A program made the position numbers and the translations under genes. 64,000 nucleotides of DNA from JAAYRQ01 sp035647815 (GTDB lineage: Bacteria > Bacillota > Syntrophomonadia > Syntrophomonadales > Syntrophomonadaceae): assembly GCA_035647815.1 (NCBI GenBank), contig DASRMR010000026.1, forward strand, positions 38,936 to 102,935. The letters run 5' to 3'. Of the stretch, positions 16,500-26,459 are shown one piece after another. The notes under the pieces were generated by a model. The model made no database searches. It was not told where the DNA came from and worked only from the letters and a program-made list of their open reading frames with translations. The first letter of the stretch is position 1. Each line of letters begins with the position of its first letter.

Positions 16500-17678
16500 T
16501 TATTCCCCTAAAACACGACTACTTAAAATACGAGTTCCAATTATTAAAGTTAGCAAAGCTAAAACACAAACAATTATAGCAGTATAATAACCTAGATTAA
16601 GACCCCTATCTAGCATTAATCCACCTAATGCAGGTCCAATCATTCTCCCTAGACTATCAAAGGCGCCAAGAACACCCATCGCCTCACCTTGACCTACTAG
16701 TGTCCTTTTTGATATTGCTGCTGATATGGAAGGCCGTATTAAACCGACTCCTGCAGAGAAAACTGCCATAAAAGCAATTGAAGATGGAATATTAAACATA
16801 AACAAAAATAAAACAAAACTAAAACCCATGATAGTAATACCAGTAGCTGCCGTTTTTTCTTCCCCAAAATAATTGATCATCCTACCTACAACTAGTCCCT
16901 GCACTAAAGCCATCACAATTCCAGCAGTAGTAAATGACCAACCAATGTCCCGAGCGGTAAAAGCAAGTTTAGCTTGAGCAAAAAGTGCAAAAGTCCCATG
17001 GTGCATAGACTCCCCAAGGCTAGCCAAACAAGTACATAAAAACAATACCGCTAAAGGTGTACGGAGCCCTTCCAGCAAAGATGCTCTTTCGGTTTGACGT
17101 TCCAGCCTTTCTTCAACTGGCAATGACTCTGGCAATAAAAAGACTACTGATACTGCATTGCCCATGGCTAACAAACCAGCAAAAACAAAAGGGAATGCCA
17201 AAGATATCTCCGATAATAATCCGCCAATTGCTGGACCAAAGACCATTCCCATTCCCATGGCCGCACCAATTAGCCCCATGGCTGAGCCTCTATCTTCCAA
17301 ACTACTCGAATCCCCAACATATGCCATAGCAGTAGGCATGGTAGCACACGCCATAATTCCTCCAGCAATACGAATAACATACAGCATCCATAATTGTGTA
17401 GCAAACCCAAACAAGATAAAAGTCAGCGAAAAGCCTATAATTCCAGCCAAAAGAACTGGTTTGCGCCCTACCTTATCTGAATACGCTCCCCAAATAGGAG
17501 TAAATATAAACTGACAAATAGCATAAACTGTCATCAACATTCCGAGCTGGAAAGCACTCGCTCCCATAGATTTTGCATAGTATGGCAAAACTGGCATTAT
17601 AATACTAAAGCCCATTCCTACCAAAAAAATAGACATAAACAATATCGCCATATGTTTTTTGTCATCAGTTATCGCCAT
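16500..17678 (-). CDS. Major facilitator superfamily exporter
   Basis: A 392-residue protein with about 12 transmembrane helices. GAYSDKVGRKPVLL is motif A in the loop between helices 2 and 3. GMVFGPAIGG in helix 5 matches motif C of drug:proton antiporters. The closest well-known relatives by layout are TetA/NorA-type exporters of the DHA1 group. The substrate cannot be inferred. The gene is transcribed alone, convergent with the hybrid kinase gene and downstream of metF with a strong terminator between. Start codon ATG 17678; no strong ribosome site is obvious beyond AGAGG. Confidence 0.9.
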   Translation of the reverse strand: MAITDDKKHMAILFMSIFLVGMGFSIIMPVLPYYAKSMGASAFQLGMLMTVYAICQFIFTPIWGAYSDKVGRKPVLLAGIIGFSLTFILFGFATQLWMLYVIRIAGGIMACATMPTAMAYVGDSSSLEDRGSAMGLIGAAMGMGMVFGPAIGGLLSEISLAFPFVFAGLLAMGNAVSVVFLLPESLPVEERLERQTERASLLEGLRTPLAVLFLCTCLASLGESMHHGTFALFAQAKLAFTARDIGWSFTTAGIVMALVQGLVVGRMINYFGEEKTAATGITIMGFSFVLFLFMFNIPSSIAFMAVFSAGVGLIRPSISAAISKRTLVGQGEAMGVLGAFDSLGRMIGPALGGLMLDRGLNLGYYTAIIVCVLALLTLIIGTRILSSRVLGE

Positions 17679-17786
17679 TAATCTAGCCTCTCATTTCTTT
17701 AGATAATTCTTGCTTATATACAGTTATCTTTAAACTTTTTAAACATGAAACCCTTCAATCTCACCTTTATTTTATTATATGTTTTA

Positions 17787-17834
17787 AAACAACAAATGAA
17801 GGGGGAGCGAGAGCTTCCCCTTCATTTGTTGTTT
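17787..17834 (-). terminator. Strong terminator downstream of metF
   Basis: An 18-bp perfect stem, AAACAACAAATGAAGGGG with CCCCTTCATTTGTTGTTT, has a loop of about 12 bases. It lies 27 bases past the metF stop and closes the long gat-icd-metF run. Confidence 0.88.
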
Positions 17835-17860
17835 ATTAATACTCGAAAATCAAGAATGCT

Positions 17861-18727
17861 TTATGCTAACCCAACACTTTTTACGATTTCGGTAATCTCT
17901 TCTGACTTGTTCATAGTATACAGATGTATACCAGGTACTCGGTTATCTAATAAATCTTGGATTTGTATAATGGCATATTCGATTCCAGCTTTTTGCATAT
18001 CAGCTGGACTATTTTCATACTTATCGACTAATTTAAGTAATTTATATGGTATAGAGGCACCACACATGTATATTATCCTTTTAATCTGTTTCGCATTTAG
18101 AACTGGAATAATTCCGGGGACAATAGGGCAATTTATACCTAATTTAATCGATTTATCTATAAATTCATAATAGATACGGTTATCGAAAAACAGCTGAGTA
18201 AGGAGAACATCTACTCCATGATCAACTTTTTCCTTTAAATAATGTAAGTCTGCACTTAACCGTTCACATTCTGGATGTCCTTCAGGATATGCGGCAGCTG
18301 CTATCCCGAAATCCGCCTTATTTTTCGCATCCTCAATTAATTCATAAGCATAACGGTAATCATTCTGGCTAAAATCAAATGTTGGATCATCCTCCGGGAT
18401 ATCTCCCCTCATAGCTAAAATGTTCTCTATACCCTCTTTTAATAATTCCTCTAAAATCGAATCTACTTCACTCCTAGTATGTCTAACACAAGTTAAATGT
18501 GCTAATGACTCCATACCATAATCCCTTTTGATTTTAGCAGCTATTTCAACCGTCCTATCTTGAGCTCCACCACCAGCACCATATGTAACACTAATATATT
18601 TAGGATTTAATTTCTGCAATTCATCTATAGTCTCAAAAATTGTTTCAAGTGGATAACTTGGTTTAGGCGGAAATATCTCTAAAGATAAAACCGGTTTTCC
18701 TTCTTCATAAAAAGAACCAATTTTCAT
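17861..18727 (-). CDS. metF: Methylenetetrahydrofolate reductase
   Basis: 289 residues, the full length of bacterial MetF. Family motifs are SLEIFPPKP (with the catalytic glutamate), SVTYGAGGG, HLTCV and ILAMRGDIP, with AAYPEGHPE and LTQLFFDN later. It reduces methylene-THF to methyl-THF, for methionine synthesis or the methyl branch of the Wood-Ljungdahl pathway. No zinc-binding MetV-type partner is adjacent. I start at ATG 18727, since GGTGA lies just before it and the GTG at 18736 overlaps that site. It is the last gene of a run after icd, with 50 bases between, so co-transcription is likely but not certain. Confidence 0.94.
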   Translation of the reverse strand: MKIGSFYEEGKPVLSLEIFPPKPSYPLETIFETIDELQKLNPKYISVTYGAGGGAQDRTVEIAAKIKRDYGMESLAHLTCVRHTRSEVDSILEELLKEGIENILAMRGDIPEDDPTFDFSQNDYRYAYELIEDAKNKADFGIAAAAYPEGHPECERLSADLHYLKEKVDHGVDVLLTQLFFDNRIYYEFIDKSIKLGINCPIVPGIIPVLNAKQIKRIIYMCGASIPYKLLKLVDKYENSPADMQKAGIEYAIIQIQDLLDNRVPGIHLYTMNKSEEITEIVKSVGLA

Positions 18728-18777
18728 TAACTTCACCTATCCCCAACTTTTTAAAGGCACATTACCCTCAGAATATG

Positions 18778-20043
18778 TTACATGTTTTTAATTAACTCAT
18801 CGGCAAATTCAGAACATTTAACTTCTGTAGCTCCATCCATTTGACGGGCAAAATCATATGTTACAGTTTTAGCATCTATAGTCTTTTGCATAGCATTGAT
18901 AATCAAATCTGCAGCTTCGTCCCAATTTAGATGACGCAACATCATTTCTCCACTAAGAATAACTGATGAAGGATTAACTTTATCTAAATTAGCATATTTA
19001 GGAGCTGTACCGTGTGTCGCTTCAAATATAGCATGACCAGTTACATAGTTGATATTAGCACCAGGTGCGATACCAATCCCACCTATTTGTGCTGCCAGTG
19101 CATCAGATATATAATCACCATTTAGATTCAATGTAGCTACTACATCAAATTCTTTAGGACGAGTCAAAATCTGTTGTAAGAATATATCAGCAATAGCATC
19201 CTTTATAATTATTTTACCTTGAGCTTCAGCTTCACTTTGTGCCTCATTAGCAGCTTCAGTACCTTTATTATCTTTAATTCTATCATATTCATCCCAAGTA
19301 AAGACTTTATCACCAAATTCCGCTTCAGCAACATCATATCCCCATTGCTTAAAAGCACCTTCAGTAAATTTCATAATATTGCCCTTGTGAACTAATACTA
19401 CACTTTTTCTATTTTCTTCTATAGCATAATTAATTGCGGCTCTAACTAACCTTTTTGTTCCTTCCTCCGATACTGGCTTTATTCCAACACCCGAAGTTTC
19501 GGGGAAACGAATATTAACTACACCCATTTCGTCGATTAAGAATTTAATTAACTTTTTCGCCTCATCCGAGCCCATTGCATATTCAATACCGGCATAAATA
19601 TCTTCAGTATTCTCCCGGAAAATAACCATATTAGTATCTTCAGGTTTTTTAACTGGTGATGGTACACCATCAAAATAGCGAATAGGTCTTAAACAAGTAT
19701 ATAAATCTAATCCTTGTCTTAAAGCTACATTTAGTGATCTAATTCCCCCACCAATTGGCGTAGTTAATGGACCTTTAATAGCAATTATATATTCACGAAT
19801 AGTATCTATAGTTTCTTGTGGAAGCCACTCGCCAGTCTGGTCAAAAGCCTTGCCACCAGCTAGTATTTCCTTCCATACTATAGTTTTCTTTCCGCCATAT
19901 GCTTTTTCAACTGCTGCATCTAACACCCTACGGGCAGCCTTCCATATATCGGGGCCAGTACCATCACCTTCAATAAATGGTATTATAGGATGATCTGGTA
20001 CATTCAAAACGCCATTCTGTACTGTTATTTTACTACTACTCAT
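18778..20043 (-). CDS. icd: Isocitrate dehydrogenase, NADP type
   Basis: 421 residues, close in size and sequence to the E. coli enzyme. It has [16 protein letters not shown] at the N terminus, [15 protein letters not shown] with the substrate-binding serine, [12 protein letters not shown], and [11 protein letters not shown]. In HGTAPKY the Lys-Tyr pair marks NADP rather than NAD preference. It makes 2-oxoglutarate from isocitrate. The start is ATG 20043: GGAGGT lies before it and the TTG at 20058 is upstream of that site. It follows a hydratase pair and a citrate/homocitrate synthase homologue in the same direction. This supports a short oxidative citrate route feeding glutamate. Confidence 0.95.
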   Translation of the reverse strand: MSSSKITVQNGVLNVPDHPIIPFIEGDGTGPDIWKAARRVLDAAVEKAYGGKKTIVWKEILAGGKAFDQTGEWLPQETIDTIREYIIAIKGPLTTPIGGGIRSLNVALRQGLDLYTCLRPIRYFDGVPSPVKKPEDTNMVIFRENTEDIYAGIEYAMGSDEAKKLIKFLIDEMGVVNIRFPETSGVGIKPVSEEGTKRLVRAAINYAIEENRKSVVLVHKGNIMKFTEGAFKQWGYDVAEAEFGDKVFTWDEYDRIKDNKGTEAANEAQSEAEAQGKIIIKDAIADIFLQQILTRPKEFDVVATLNLNGDYISDALAAQIGGIGIAPGANINYVTGHAIFEATHGTAPKYANLDKVNPSSVILSGEMMLRHLNWDEAADLIINAMQKTIDAKTVTYDFARQMDGATEVKCSEFADELIKNM

Positions 20044-20106
20044 AATAACTACCTCCAATAAATGTATACTTTGTATAAAAGGGGAGTATTTACTCCCTTT
20101 TTATAT

Positions 20107-20607
20107 CTAATCAAATTTAAAACTACCATTCTTTTTAAAATGTTCGACTAGTCCTCCATCAGACAATATCTTTAACATAATATCAGGTAATGGTGCTATT
20201 TTAAGCTCTATTCCTTTAGTCTTATTGTGTAAAATACCACCTTGTAAATCAATTTCTAATTCATCACCTGAATCAATTTGATCAGTATCACATTCAATAA
20301 CTGGTAATCCAGTATTTATGCAATTTCGATAAAATATTCGAGCAAATGATTTTGCAATTACTGCACTTATATTAGCATTGATTATTGCTAGTGGAGCCTG
20401 CTCACGAGAAGAACCATAGCCAAAATTACTTCCACCGACAATAAAATCACCTGGCGTAACTTTATTATAAAAATCAGGATCTAGATCTTCCATAACATAT
20501 TTCGCTAGTTCCTTCATATCTAAAGTCTTGAATTTATGACGGCCGGATATGATGTAATCAGTGTTAACATCATCACCAAACTTATGAACCTTACCTTTTA
20601 AGTCCAT
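20107..20607 (-). CDS. LeuD-type hydratase small subunit, probably aconitase-like
   Basis: 166 residues, the swivel subunit of a two-part aconitase-superfamily hydratase. GSNFGYGSSREQAP holds the substrate-contacting serine-arginine loop, and AKSFARIFYRN is typical of the family. The specificity loop after DDVNTDYIISG reads RHKFKT, while isopropylmalate isomerases have YLVY-like and homoaconitases YLRT-like residues there. The basic loop suits a substrate with an extra carboxylate, such as citrate/isocitrate or homocitrate. That reading is inference. It lies 21 bases after its large-subunit gene and 63 bases before icd, whose product uses isocitrate. Confidence 0.88.
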   Translation of the reverse strand: MDLKGKVHKFGDDVNTDYIISGRHKFKTLDMKELAKYVMEDLDPDFYNKVTPGDFIVGGSNFGYGSSREQAPLAIINANISAVIAKSFARIFYRNCINTGLPVIECDTDQIDSGDELEIDLQGGILHNKTKGIELKIAPLPDIMLKILSDGGLVEHFKKNGSFKFD

Positions 20608-20628
20608 CTTGCTCCTCCTACCTTTTAA

Positions 20629-21882
20629 TTATAGAAATTCTCTAGGATCTGTAATCCTTCCAGTAATCATTGAAGCTGCAACTGTTGCAGGTGATCCTAG
20701 ATGAACAAATGCTTTATTATTGCCCATACGACCTTTAAAGTTTCTGTTAGCAGTTGTGATAACATTTTCGCCATCAGAAGGTACGCCATTATGTGTACCT
20801 ACACAAGGTCCACATCCTGGTGTAACAACTGCTGCGCCAGCCTCTACAAGTGCTTCTAATATGTTCTCCCTCATAGCTTGCAACATTACTCGCCTAGATG
20901 CAGGTGCTACTATTAGTCTAGTACCCTTATTTAGCTTTCTTCCCTTGAGGATTTGGGCAGCGATCCTTAAATCTTCAATTCTTCCATTTGTACATGTTCC
21001 AATAACACCTTGTTGAACCTGAACATGGCTAGCATCCTCGATATTTACCACATTATCTACAGTATGAGGCATAGCTATTTGGGGTACAAGATTAGATACA
21101 TCATATTCCCTAACCTCGGCATAAACTGCATCTTCATCTGCTTTTACCGGCTCAAACTCCTTATCACTATGAGCTTTCACCCAATCAATCGTCTTTTGAT
21201 CTGCTTCCATTAGGCCACATTTAGCACCCATCTCGATCGCCATATTACTAATAGTAAAGCGTCCTTCAACAGATAAAGCTTTTATAGCTTCTCCTACATA
21301 TTCGGCAGCCATGTAAGTAGCTCCATCTGCAGTAACATCACCAATTAAATGTAATATCAGGTCTTTAGAATAAACTCCCTTAGGAAGAGTACCATTTAAT
21401 ACGAACTTAATTGTTTCAGGAACCTTAAACCAGATCTTCCCTGCTATTAATCCAGCAGCTAAATCTGTTGAACCGACTCCAGTAGAAAATACATTTATAG
21501 CTCCATAAGTACAAGTATGTGAATCAGCACCTATTACTAGGTCACCTGGAACTATATGACCTTGTTCTGGTATTAGTTGATGACATACCCCATCACCAAT
21601 ATCATAAAAATGTATATTCTGGGTATCAGCAAAACCTCGCATTTGGGTGTGTAATTCTGACACACCTGCTAGTGGGCTTGGTGAGCTATGATCAATAACC
21701 ATAGCAATACGATTTGGATCAAATACACTTTTAGCCTGCATTTCTTCAAAAGCCCTTATTGCTAATGGTGCTGTCCCATCCTGTCCCATTACGAAATCAA
21801 GATTGGCAATTACTATATCATTAGCTTTTGCATCTTGGCCACTTCTATTAGATAAGATTTTTTCTGCAATAGTCTTTCCCAA
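20629..21882 (-). CDS. LeuC-type hydratase large subunit, probably aconitase-like
   Basis: 417 residues with the three [4Fe-4S] cysteines visible: one in VIGADSHTCTYG and two in GCGPCVGTH. IGTCTNGRIEDL and APASRRVM are further family signatures. The length fits the archaeal/clostridial LeuC-HacA group, not monomeric aconitase (about 650-900 residues). With LeuD it would move a hydroxyl on a tricarboxylic acid. Neighbours (citrate/homocitrate synthase upstream, icd downstream) argue for citrate to isocitrate. Leucine synthesis is less likely because leuA and leuB are not here. The start is TTG 21882, two bases after the preceding stop, with GAGAGGGG inside the upstream gene. Confidence 0.9.
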   Translation of the reverse strand: MGKTIAEKILSNRSGQDAKANDIVIANLDFVMGQDGTAPLAIRAFEEMQAKSVFDPNRIAMVIDHSSPSPLAGVSELHTQMRGFADTQNIHFYDIGDGVCHQLIPEQGHIVPGDLVIGADSHTCTYGAINVFSTGVGSTDLAAGLIAGKIWFKVPETIKFVLNGTLPKGVYSKDLILHLIGDVTADGATYMAAEYVGEAIKALSVEGRFTISNMAIEMGAKCGLMEADQKTIDWVKAHSDKEFEPVKADEDAVYAEVREYDVSNLVPQIAMPHTVDNVVNIEDASHVQVQQGVIGTCTNGRIEDLRIAAQILKGRKLNKGTRLIVAPASRRVMLQAMRENILEALVEAGAAVVTPGCGPCVGTHNGVPSDGENVITTANRNFKGRMGNNKAFVHLGSPATVAASMITGRITDPREFL

Positions 21883-21884
21883 AA

Positions 21885-23057
21885 TTATCCCCTCTCTTTT
21901 ACATAATCTTCATATATACAAACTAGTTCTTTATCAAATAATGACCTTTTAAGGTCTATGGATAACTTTCTAGCCTTTTCCAAGATTATATTTGCTTCCA
22001 TATCACTAAGATTTATTCCATATTCAGTAGAGAATTTGGATTTAATTGATGCTGAACCAGAATGTTTTCCAATTACCATTTGTCTTTCTAAACCTACTTC
22101 TTCAGGAGTAAACACTTCATAAGTTAAAGGGTTTTTAATAACTCCATCTCCATGTATCCCAGATTCGTGAGCAAATATATTAGAACCAACTATAGGTTTA
22201 CTGATTGGTAATAATCTTCCTGATGCTCTAGCTACATATTCAGCTATTTCCTTAAAGCTTTTAGTATCATAAGGTACATTAATATCCATCAAATACCTTA
22301 AACTCATAACAACTTCTTGTAAACAAGCATTTCCAGCTCTTTCACCTAACCCATTGACTGTAACTCCTATAAAATTAGCTCCTGCATAAATACCTGCTAA
22401 AGCATTAGCAGTTGCCATACCAAAATCATTATGAGTATGCATTTCAATAGGAAGGCCTACTGCATCAATAAGAGTCTTTACATATCGATAAGAAGTTAAC
22501 GGGGTAAGGGTTCCTACTGTATCACAAAACCGCAATCGATCAGCACCAGCATGTTTCGCACTTAAAGCAAATTCAGTTAGAAAATCAATGCTAGAGCGAG
22601 AAGCATCTTCCGCATTTACTGAAACATACAGATTATTATCTTTAGCAAATTTTACGGCATCTGACATTCTGTTTAATACATCTGAACGCGTAGTTTGTAA
22701 CTTATGATCGATATGGATATCGGAAGTAGATATAGAAACAGCGACTGCATCTACACCACAACTTATTGATTCCTTTATATCGGAAATTACAGCTCTATTC
22801 CAGGCCATTATGCTAGATTTAAGCCCTAAGCTCACAATTTCCTTGATACAATCCTTCTCAAAGCCACCCATAACCGGGATACCTGCTTCGATTTGATCTA
22901 TACCTATTTGATCTAAATATTTAGCAATGCGGACTTTTTCTGCATTAGCAAAAACTACTCCAGCAGTCTGTTCTCCATCACGAAGAGTGGTGTCCACAAT
23001 GTTTATCTTAGCACCTTCTTCTCGAAACCAATCTTTATTAATGCTTTCCCATAACAT
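21885..23057 (-). CDS. Homocitrate synthase/Re-citrate synthase-like acyltransferase
   Basis: 390 residues of the isopropylmalate/homocitrate synthase superfamily. DTTLRDGEQTAGV holds the catalytic arginine and metal-binding aspartate, EMHTHNDFGMA the metal-binding histidines, and GLGERAGNA a glycine-rich loop. HESGIHGDG follows. It lacks the leucine-regulatory domain of LeuA and is the size of NifV. No nif genes are present. Re-citrate synthases of strict anaerobes such as Clostridium kluyveri belong to this superfamily and are often misnamed. Position between gatB and a LeuCD pair followed by icd makes a Re-type citrate synthase plausible. Homocitrate synthase is the main alternative. The start lies 6 bases after the gatB stop. 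Confidence 0.88.
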   Translation of the reverse strand: MLWESINKDWFREEGAKINIVDTTLRDGEQTAGVVFANAEKVRIAKYLDQIGIDQIEAGIPVMGGFEKDCIKEIVSLGLKSSIMAWNRAVISDIKESISCGVDAVAVSISTSDIHIDHKLQTTRSDVLNRMSDAVKFAKDNNLYVSVNAEDASRSSIDFLTEFALSAKHAGADRLRFCDTVGTLTPLTSYRYVKTLIDAVGLPIEMHTHNDFGMATANALAGIYAGANFIGVTVNGLGERAGNACLQEVVMSLRYLMDINVPYDTKSFKEIAEYVARASGRLLPISKPIVGSNIFAHESGIHGDGVIKNPLTYEVFTPEEVGLERQMVIGKHSGSASIKSKFSTEYGINLSDMEANIILEKARKLSIDLKRSLFDKELVCIYEDYVKERG

Positions 23058-23063
23058 TCAAAC

Positions 23064-24512
23064 TCACTCCCTGCTCAAATGTTCTTTTAACAACTTGTTC
23101 ACAATGGCGGGATTAGCTTGACCTTTAGTGGCTTTCATAACTTGCCCAACAAAAAATCCCAGCGCCTTTTTCTTGCCTTGTTTATAATCCTCGACCACCT
23201 TAGGGTTATTTAACACAATCTCATCTATTAGTTTTATTAAGGTTGCTTCATCTGAGATTTGTGCCATTCCTTTTTCTTTTATTATGATTTCAGGGCTTTG
23301 GCCTGAATTAAACATCTCTTCAAAAACTTCTTTAGCCATTTTACCACTTATCTGTCCTTGGTCAATAAGCTTTAAGAGGTTCGTCAGTCCTTGCACAGAT
23401 ATTTTACTATTATCTATTTCTATATTATTAGTATTTAGCAACCTATTTAATTCTCCCATTATCCAATTAGCTATTGTTTTAGCATCAGAATATAATTCAA
23501 TACTCTCATCAAAAAAAGCTAAATGTTGAGGAGTTAAAGTCAAAACACTAGCATCATATTCCGAAAGTCCATGTTTATCTACTAATCTTTTTTGCGCTTG
23601 TTCAGGCATTTCGGGCATTTCTTCCCTAATCCTTTTAACCCAGTCCTCACTTATTCTAAGTGGGGGTAAATCAGGATCAGGAAAATATCTATAATCATCA
23701 GCTTCTTCTTTAGAACGCATCGATCTAGTAACCTGCTTTTCCTCATCCCAAGTTCTAGTTTCTTGAACTATCTCTTCTCCGTCTAAGTTTGCCTCAATTT
23801 GCCTTTTAGTTTCATATTCGATAGCTCTTTCAATAGAACGAAAAGAATTCAGATTCTTTATCTCTGCCCTAGTACCTAATTCAGTTTCACCTTTGGGTCT
23901 AACCGAGATATTAACATCACAACGCAAAGAACCTTCCTGCATTTTACAGTCAGATACTCCTGCAAACAACAAAACAGAACGAAGTTTCTCTACATAAGCT
24001 GTAGCCTCTGCTGCACTGCTAATTTCCGGTTCTGAAACTATTTCTAAAAGTGGTACCCCTGAACGGTTTAAATCGACAAATGAGAAAGGGGTTGAAGTAA
24101 TTGTACCTTGATGTACTAATTTACCAGCATCTTCTTCCATATGTGCTCTAGTAATACCGATTCTTTTCCTTTTACCATCCACTTCTATATCTAAATAGCC
24201 ACCTTGGCAAATAGGTAAATCAAATTGGGAAATCTGGTAAGCCTTAGATAAGTCCGGATAAAAATAATTCTTTCTATCGAACTTACAATACTCGGCTATC
24301 TGTGAATTTATAGCTAAACCGGCTTTTATAGCATATTCTACTGCCTTTTCATTTAATACGGGTAACATACCGGGAAAACCAGCACAACTAGGACAAGTTT
24401 GGGTATTAGGTTCAGCCCCGAAATCTGTAGAACAACCACAAAATATTTTCGTCTTAGTTTTTAACTCTACATGAACTTCAAGACCAATAACTACTTCATA
24501 TTCACTATACAT
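23064..24512 (-). CDS. gatB: Asp/Glu-tRNA amidotransferase subunit B
   Basis: 482 residues, normal length. [18 protein letters not shown] opens the cradle domain with two metal-binding cysteines, followed by [42 protein letters not shown] and the C-terminal helical tail domain ([14 protein letters not shown]) follow. It phosphorylates Glu-tRNA(Gln), or Asp-tRNA(Asn), and accepts ammonia from GatA. It directly abuts the gatA stop (24513), so translation is coupled. The gene after it is only 6 bases away, linking translation-related and citrate-pathway genes in one run. Confidence 0.97.
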   Translation of the reverse strand: MYSEYEVVIGLEVHVELKTKTKIFCGCSTDFGAEPNTQTCPSCAGFPGMLPVLNEKAVEYAIKAGLAINSQIAEYCKFDRKNYFYPDLSKAYQISQFDLPICQGGYLDIEVDGKRKRIGITRAHMEEDAGKLVHQGTITSTPFSFVDLNRSGVPLLEIVSEPEISSAAEATAYVEKLRSVLLFAGVSDCKMQEGSLRCDVNISVRPKGETELGTRAEIKNLNSFRSIERAIEYETKRQIEANLDGEEIVQETRTWDEEKQVTRSMRSKEEADDYRYFPDPDLPPLRISEDWVKRIREEMPEMPEQAQKRLVDKHGLSEYDASVLTLTPQHLAFFDESIELYSDAKTIANWIMGELNRLLNTNNIEIDNSKISVQGLTNLLKLIDQGQISGKMAKEVFEEMFNSGQSPEIIIKEKGMAQISDEATLIKLIDEIVLNNPKVVEDYKQGKKKALGFFVGQVMKATKGQANPAIVNKLLKEHLSRE

Positions 24513-25967
24513 TTAATTCACCCCCAAAACGGGCTTCTGTTTATGATAATCAGTATTTTGTTCAAATGCAAAAGCAGTTTTTAGAACACTTCCATCTGCA
24601 AATGGTTTACCTATAATTTGCATTCCTACTGGTAGACCATCTATAAATCCACACGGAATTGATATCCCCGGTAATCCAGCCATATTAACGGGAACAGTTA
24701 ATACATCATTCATATATAAACTTAAAACATCATCAGCTTTTTGTCCTATCTTAAAAGCTGTATTCATTGTAGTCGGCGAAATAATGACATCAACATCTTG
24801 AAAGACTTTATTAAAATCTTCATTTACTAGCCTTCTTACCTGCATCGCTTTCAAATAGTATCTTTCATAATAACCCGAACTAAGAACAAAAGTGCCGAAC
24901 ATAGTTCTAAGTTTTACTTCATCCCCAAACCCCTTAGCTCTACTGTTAGAAAACATATCAACAACATTGTCTGCTTGAAAGTCCCGTAACCCATACTCCA
25001 CACCATCTAATCGGGCTAAATTAGTACTAGCTTCTGCAGATGCAATTACATGATAAGCTTGTAGGGCATATTCACTATGTGGTAAAGATACCTCTTGTAC
25101 AATTGCACCCATTTCCTCATATTTATTTAAAGCTTTCATTATAAGAGCTTTTACTTCTTCATTCATTCCTTTTTGAAAATATTCCTTAGGAAATCCGATT
25201 TTCATGCCTTTAATATTTGTATCTAAATAAGAAATATAGTCTGTACTATCTAAATCTACACTAGTAGAATCAAGTTGATCCTTACCAGCTATAACATTCA
25301 TAACTGTTGCACAATCTTGAACATCTTTGCTAAATATTCCTACCTGATCGAGAGAAGAAGCAAAAGGCATAACACCCCATCTTGATATGCTTCCGTAAGT
25401 AGGTTTAAAACCTACTATCCCACAAAAAGAAGCTGGCTGGCGAATAGAACCACCAGTATCACTTCCTAATGCGAAAGGAAGCTCATCAGCAGCTACTGCA
25501 GCAGCTGACCCTCCAGAAGAACCACCAGGTACTCTACTCAAATCCCAAGGATTACGAGTAGCGAAAAATGCTGACTGTTCTGTGGAAGAACCCATACTAA
25601 ACTCATCCATATTTAGCTTTCCGATTAAAACTCCACCTTGATCTTTAAGGCGACTCACAACTGTAGCATCATAGTTAGGAGTAAAATTCTCCAACATCTT
25701 GGAGGCACAAGTAGTCCTAACTCCATTAGTACACATATCATCTTTTAAACCATATGGAATACCGGTTAAAACTTTTGATTCGGAATTTTGTTTTAAATCT
25801 TTAGCAAGATTTTTAGCCATATCCTCGGTAACCGTTATAAAAGCTTTAACCTTTTCATCTACTACTTTAATACGATCTAATATTGAATCCACGATTTCAG
25901 AAGAAGATATTTCTTGATTAATTAACTTGCTTTTTAATTGTTTAAGTGTTAACTCATAAAGTTGCAT
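24513..25967 (-). CDS. gatA: Asp/Glu-tRNA amidotransferase subunit A
   Basis: 484-residue amidase-signature protein that frees ammonia from glutamine. The catalytic Ser-cisSer-Lys set is visible: lysine in PYGLKDDM, the first serine in GGSSGGSAAAV and the nucleophile in DTGGSIRQPASFCG. GFKPTYGSISRWG is also typical of GatA. It follows gatC with 16 bases between and is joined to gatB without a gap. It works in the cytoplasm as the GatCAB complex and makes Gln-tRNA(Gln) where glutaminyl-tRNA synthetase is missing; that absence cannot be tested in this window. Confidence 0.97.
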   Translation of the reverse strand: MQLYELTLKQLKSKLINQEISSSEIVDSILDRIKVVDEKVKAFITVTEDMAKNLAKDLKQNSESKVLTGIPYGLKDDMCTNGVRTTCASKMLENFTPNYDATVVSRLKDQGGVLIGKLNMDEFSMGSSTEQSAFFATRNPWDLSRVPGGSSGGSAAAVAADELPFALGSDTGGSIRQPASFCGIVGFKPTYGSISRWGVMPFASSLDQVGIFSKDVQDCATVMNVIAGKDQLDSTSVDLDSTDYISYLDTNIKGMKIGFPKEYFQKGMNEEVKALIMKALNKYEEMGAIVQEVSLPHSEYALQAYHVIASAEASTNLARLDGVEYGLRDFQADNVVDMFSNSRAKGFGDEVKLRTMFGTFVLSSGYYERYYLKAMQVRRLVNEDFNKVFQDVDVIISPTTMNTAFKIGQKADDVLSLYMNDVLTVPVNMAGLPGISIPCGFIDGLPVGMQIIGKPFADGSVLKTAFAFEQNTDYHKQKPVLGVN

Positions 25968-25983
25968 ATTAATTCACCCCTTG

Positions 25984-26268
25984 TTACATAATCTTAGGCA
26001 CTTTATAATATCCATCTTCCGTCAGGGGTGCATTACTCAACATTTCTTCTCTGCTGGGGCTTTGCCTGACCTCATCGGAGCGAAAAACATTATAAACTGA
26101 TAACGTGTTAATTAAAGGTTCAATACCTTCTGTATCTAAATCTTGTAATTTATCTACAAAATTAAAAAGTGTACCTAATTCTTTAATAAGAGTCTCTTTT
26201 TCCTGCTCACTTAAATTTAACCTAGCAAGCAAGGCAATATCTTCAATATCTTTAATTGTAAGGTCCAT
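25984..26268 (-). CDS. gatC: Asp/Glu-tRNA amidotransferase subunit C
   Basis: 94 residues, the usual size. IEDIALLARLNLSEQE is the conserved N-terminal helix, and VFRSDEVRQSPSREEML is the linker that wraps GatA. The end, DGYYKVPKIM, is typical. It stabilises the A subunit. It is the first gene of the run that continues through gatA, gatB and the citrate-pathway genes. The ribosome site is AGGGGGT. An extended -10 promoter lies about 45 bases upstream. Confidence 0.95.
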   Translation of the reverse strand: MDLTIKDIEDIALLARLNLSEQEKETLIKELGTLFNFVDKLQDLDTEGIEPLINTLSVYNVFRSDEVRQSPSREEMLSNAPLTEDGYYKVPKIM

Positions 26269-26311
26269 TAATTTAACCCCCTTTGCCTAGAAAAAAACAT
26301 TTATGCTCAAT

Positions 26312-26320
26312 ATTATACCA
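26312..26320 (-). promoter_or_regulatory. Extended -10 promoter for the gat run
   Basis: On the minus strand TGGTATAAT occurs 44 bases before the gatC ATG: a perfect -10 box with the TGn extension. The -35 region (TAGTTA at 17 bases) is poor, as often when an extended -10 is present. Confidence 0.6.
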
Positions 26321-26459
26321 AAAGCATGTATAATTAACTAATTTTTTTCCTAAAAAGATATCATCTCAGTAAAATATAGAGATAATAAATTATGTACAAA
26401 ACTTATCATCTGTTTTATTTTAGCAGGTTAATAATTTAAGCTGAAAGTTTTTAATGGAA

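Noticed and set aside
20107..23057. A leucine biosynthesis operon (leuA, leuC, leuD)
   Set aside because: No leuB, no LeuA regulatory domain, an atypical LeuD loop, and isocitrate dehydrogenase directly downstream.
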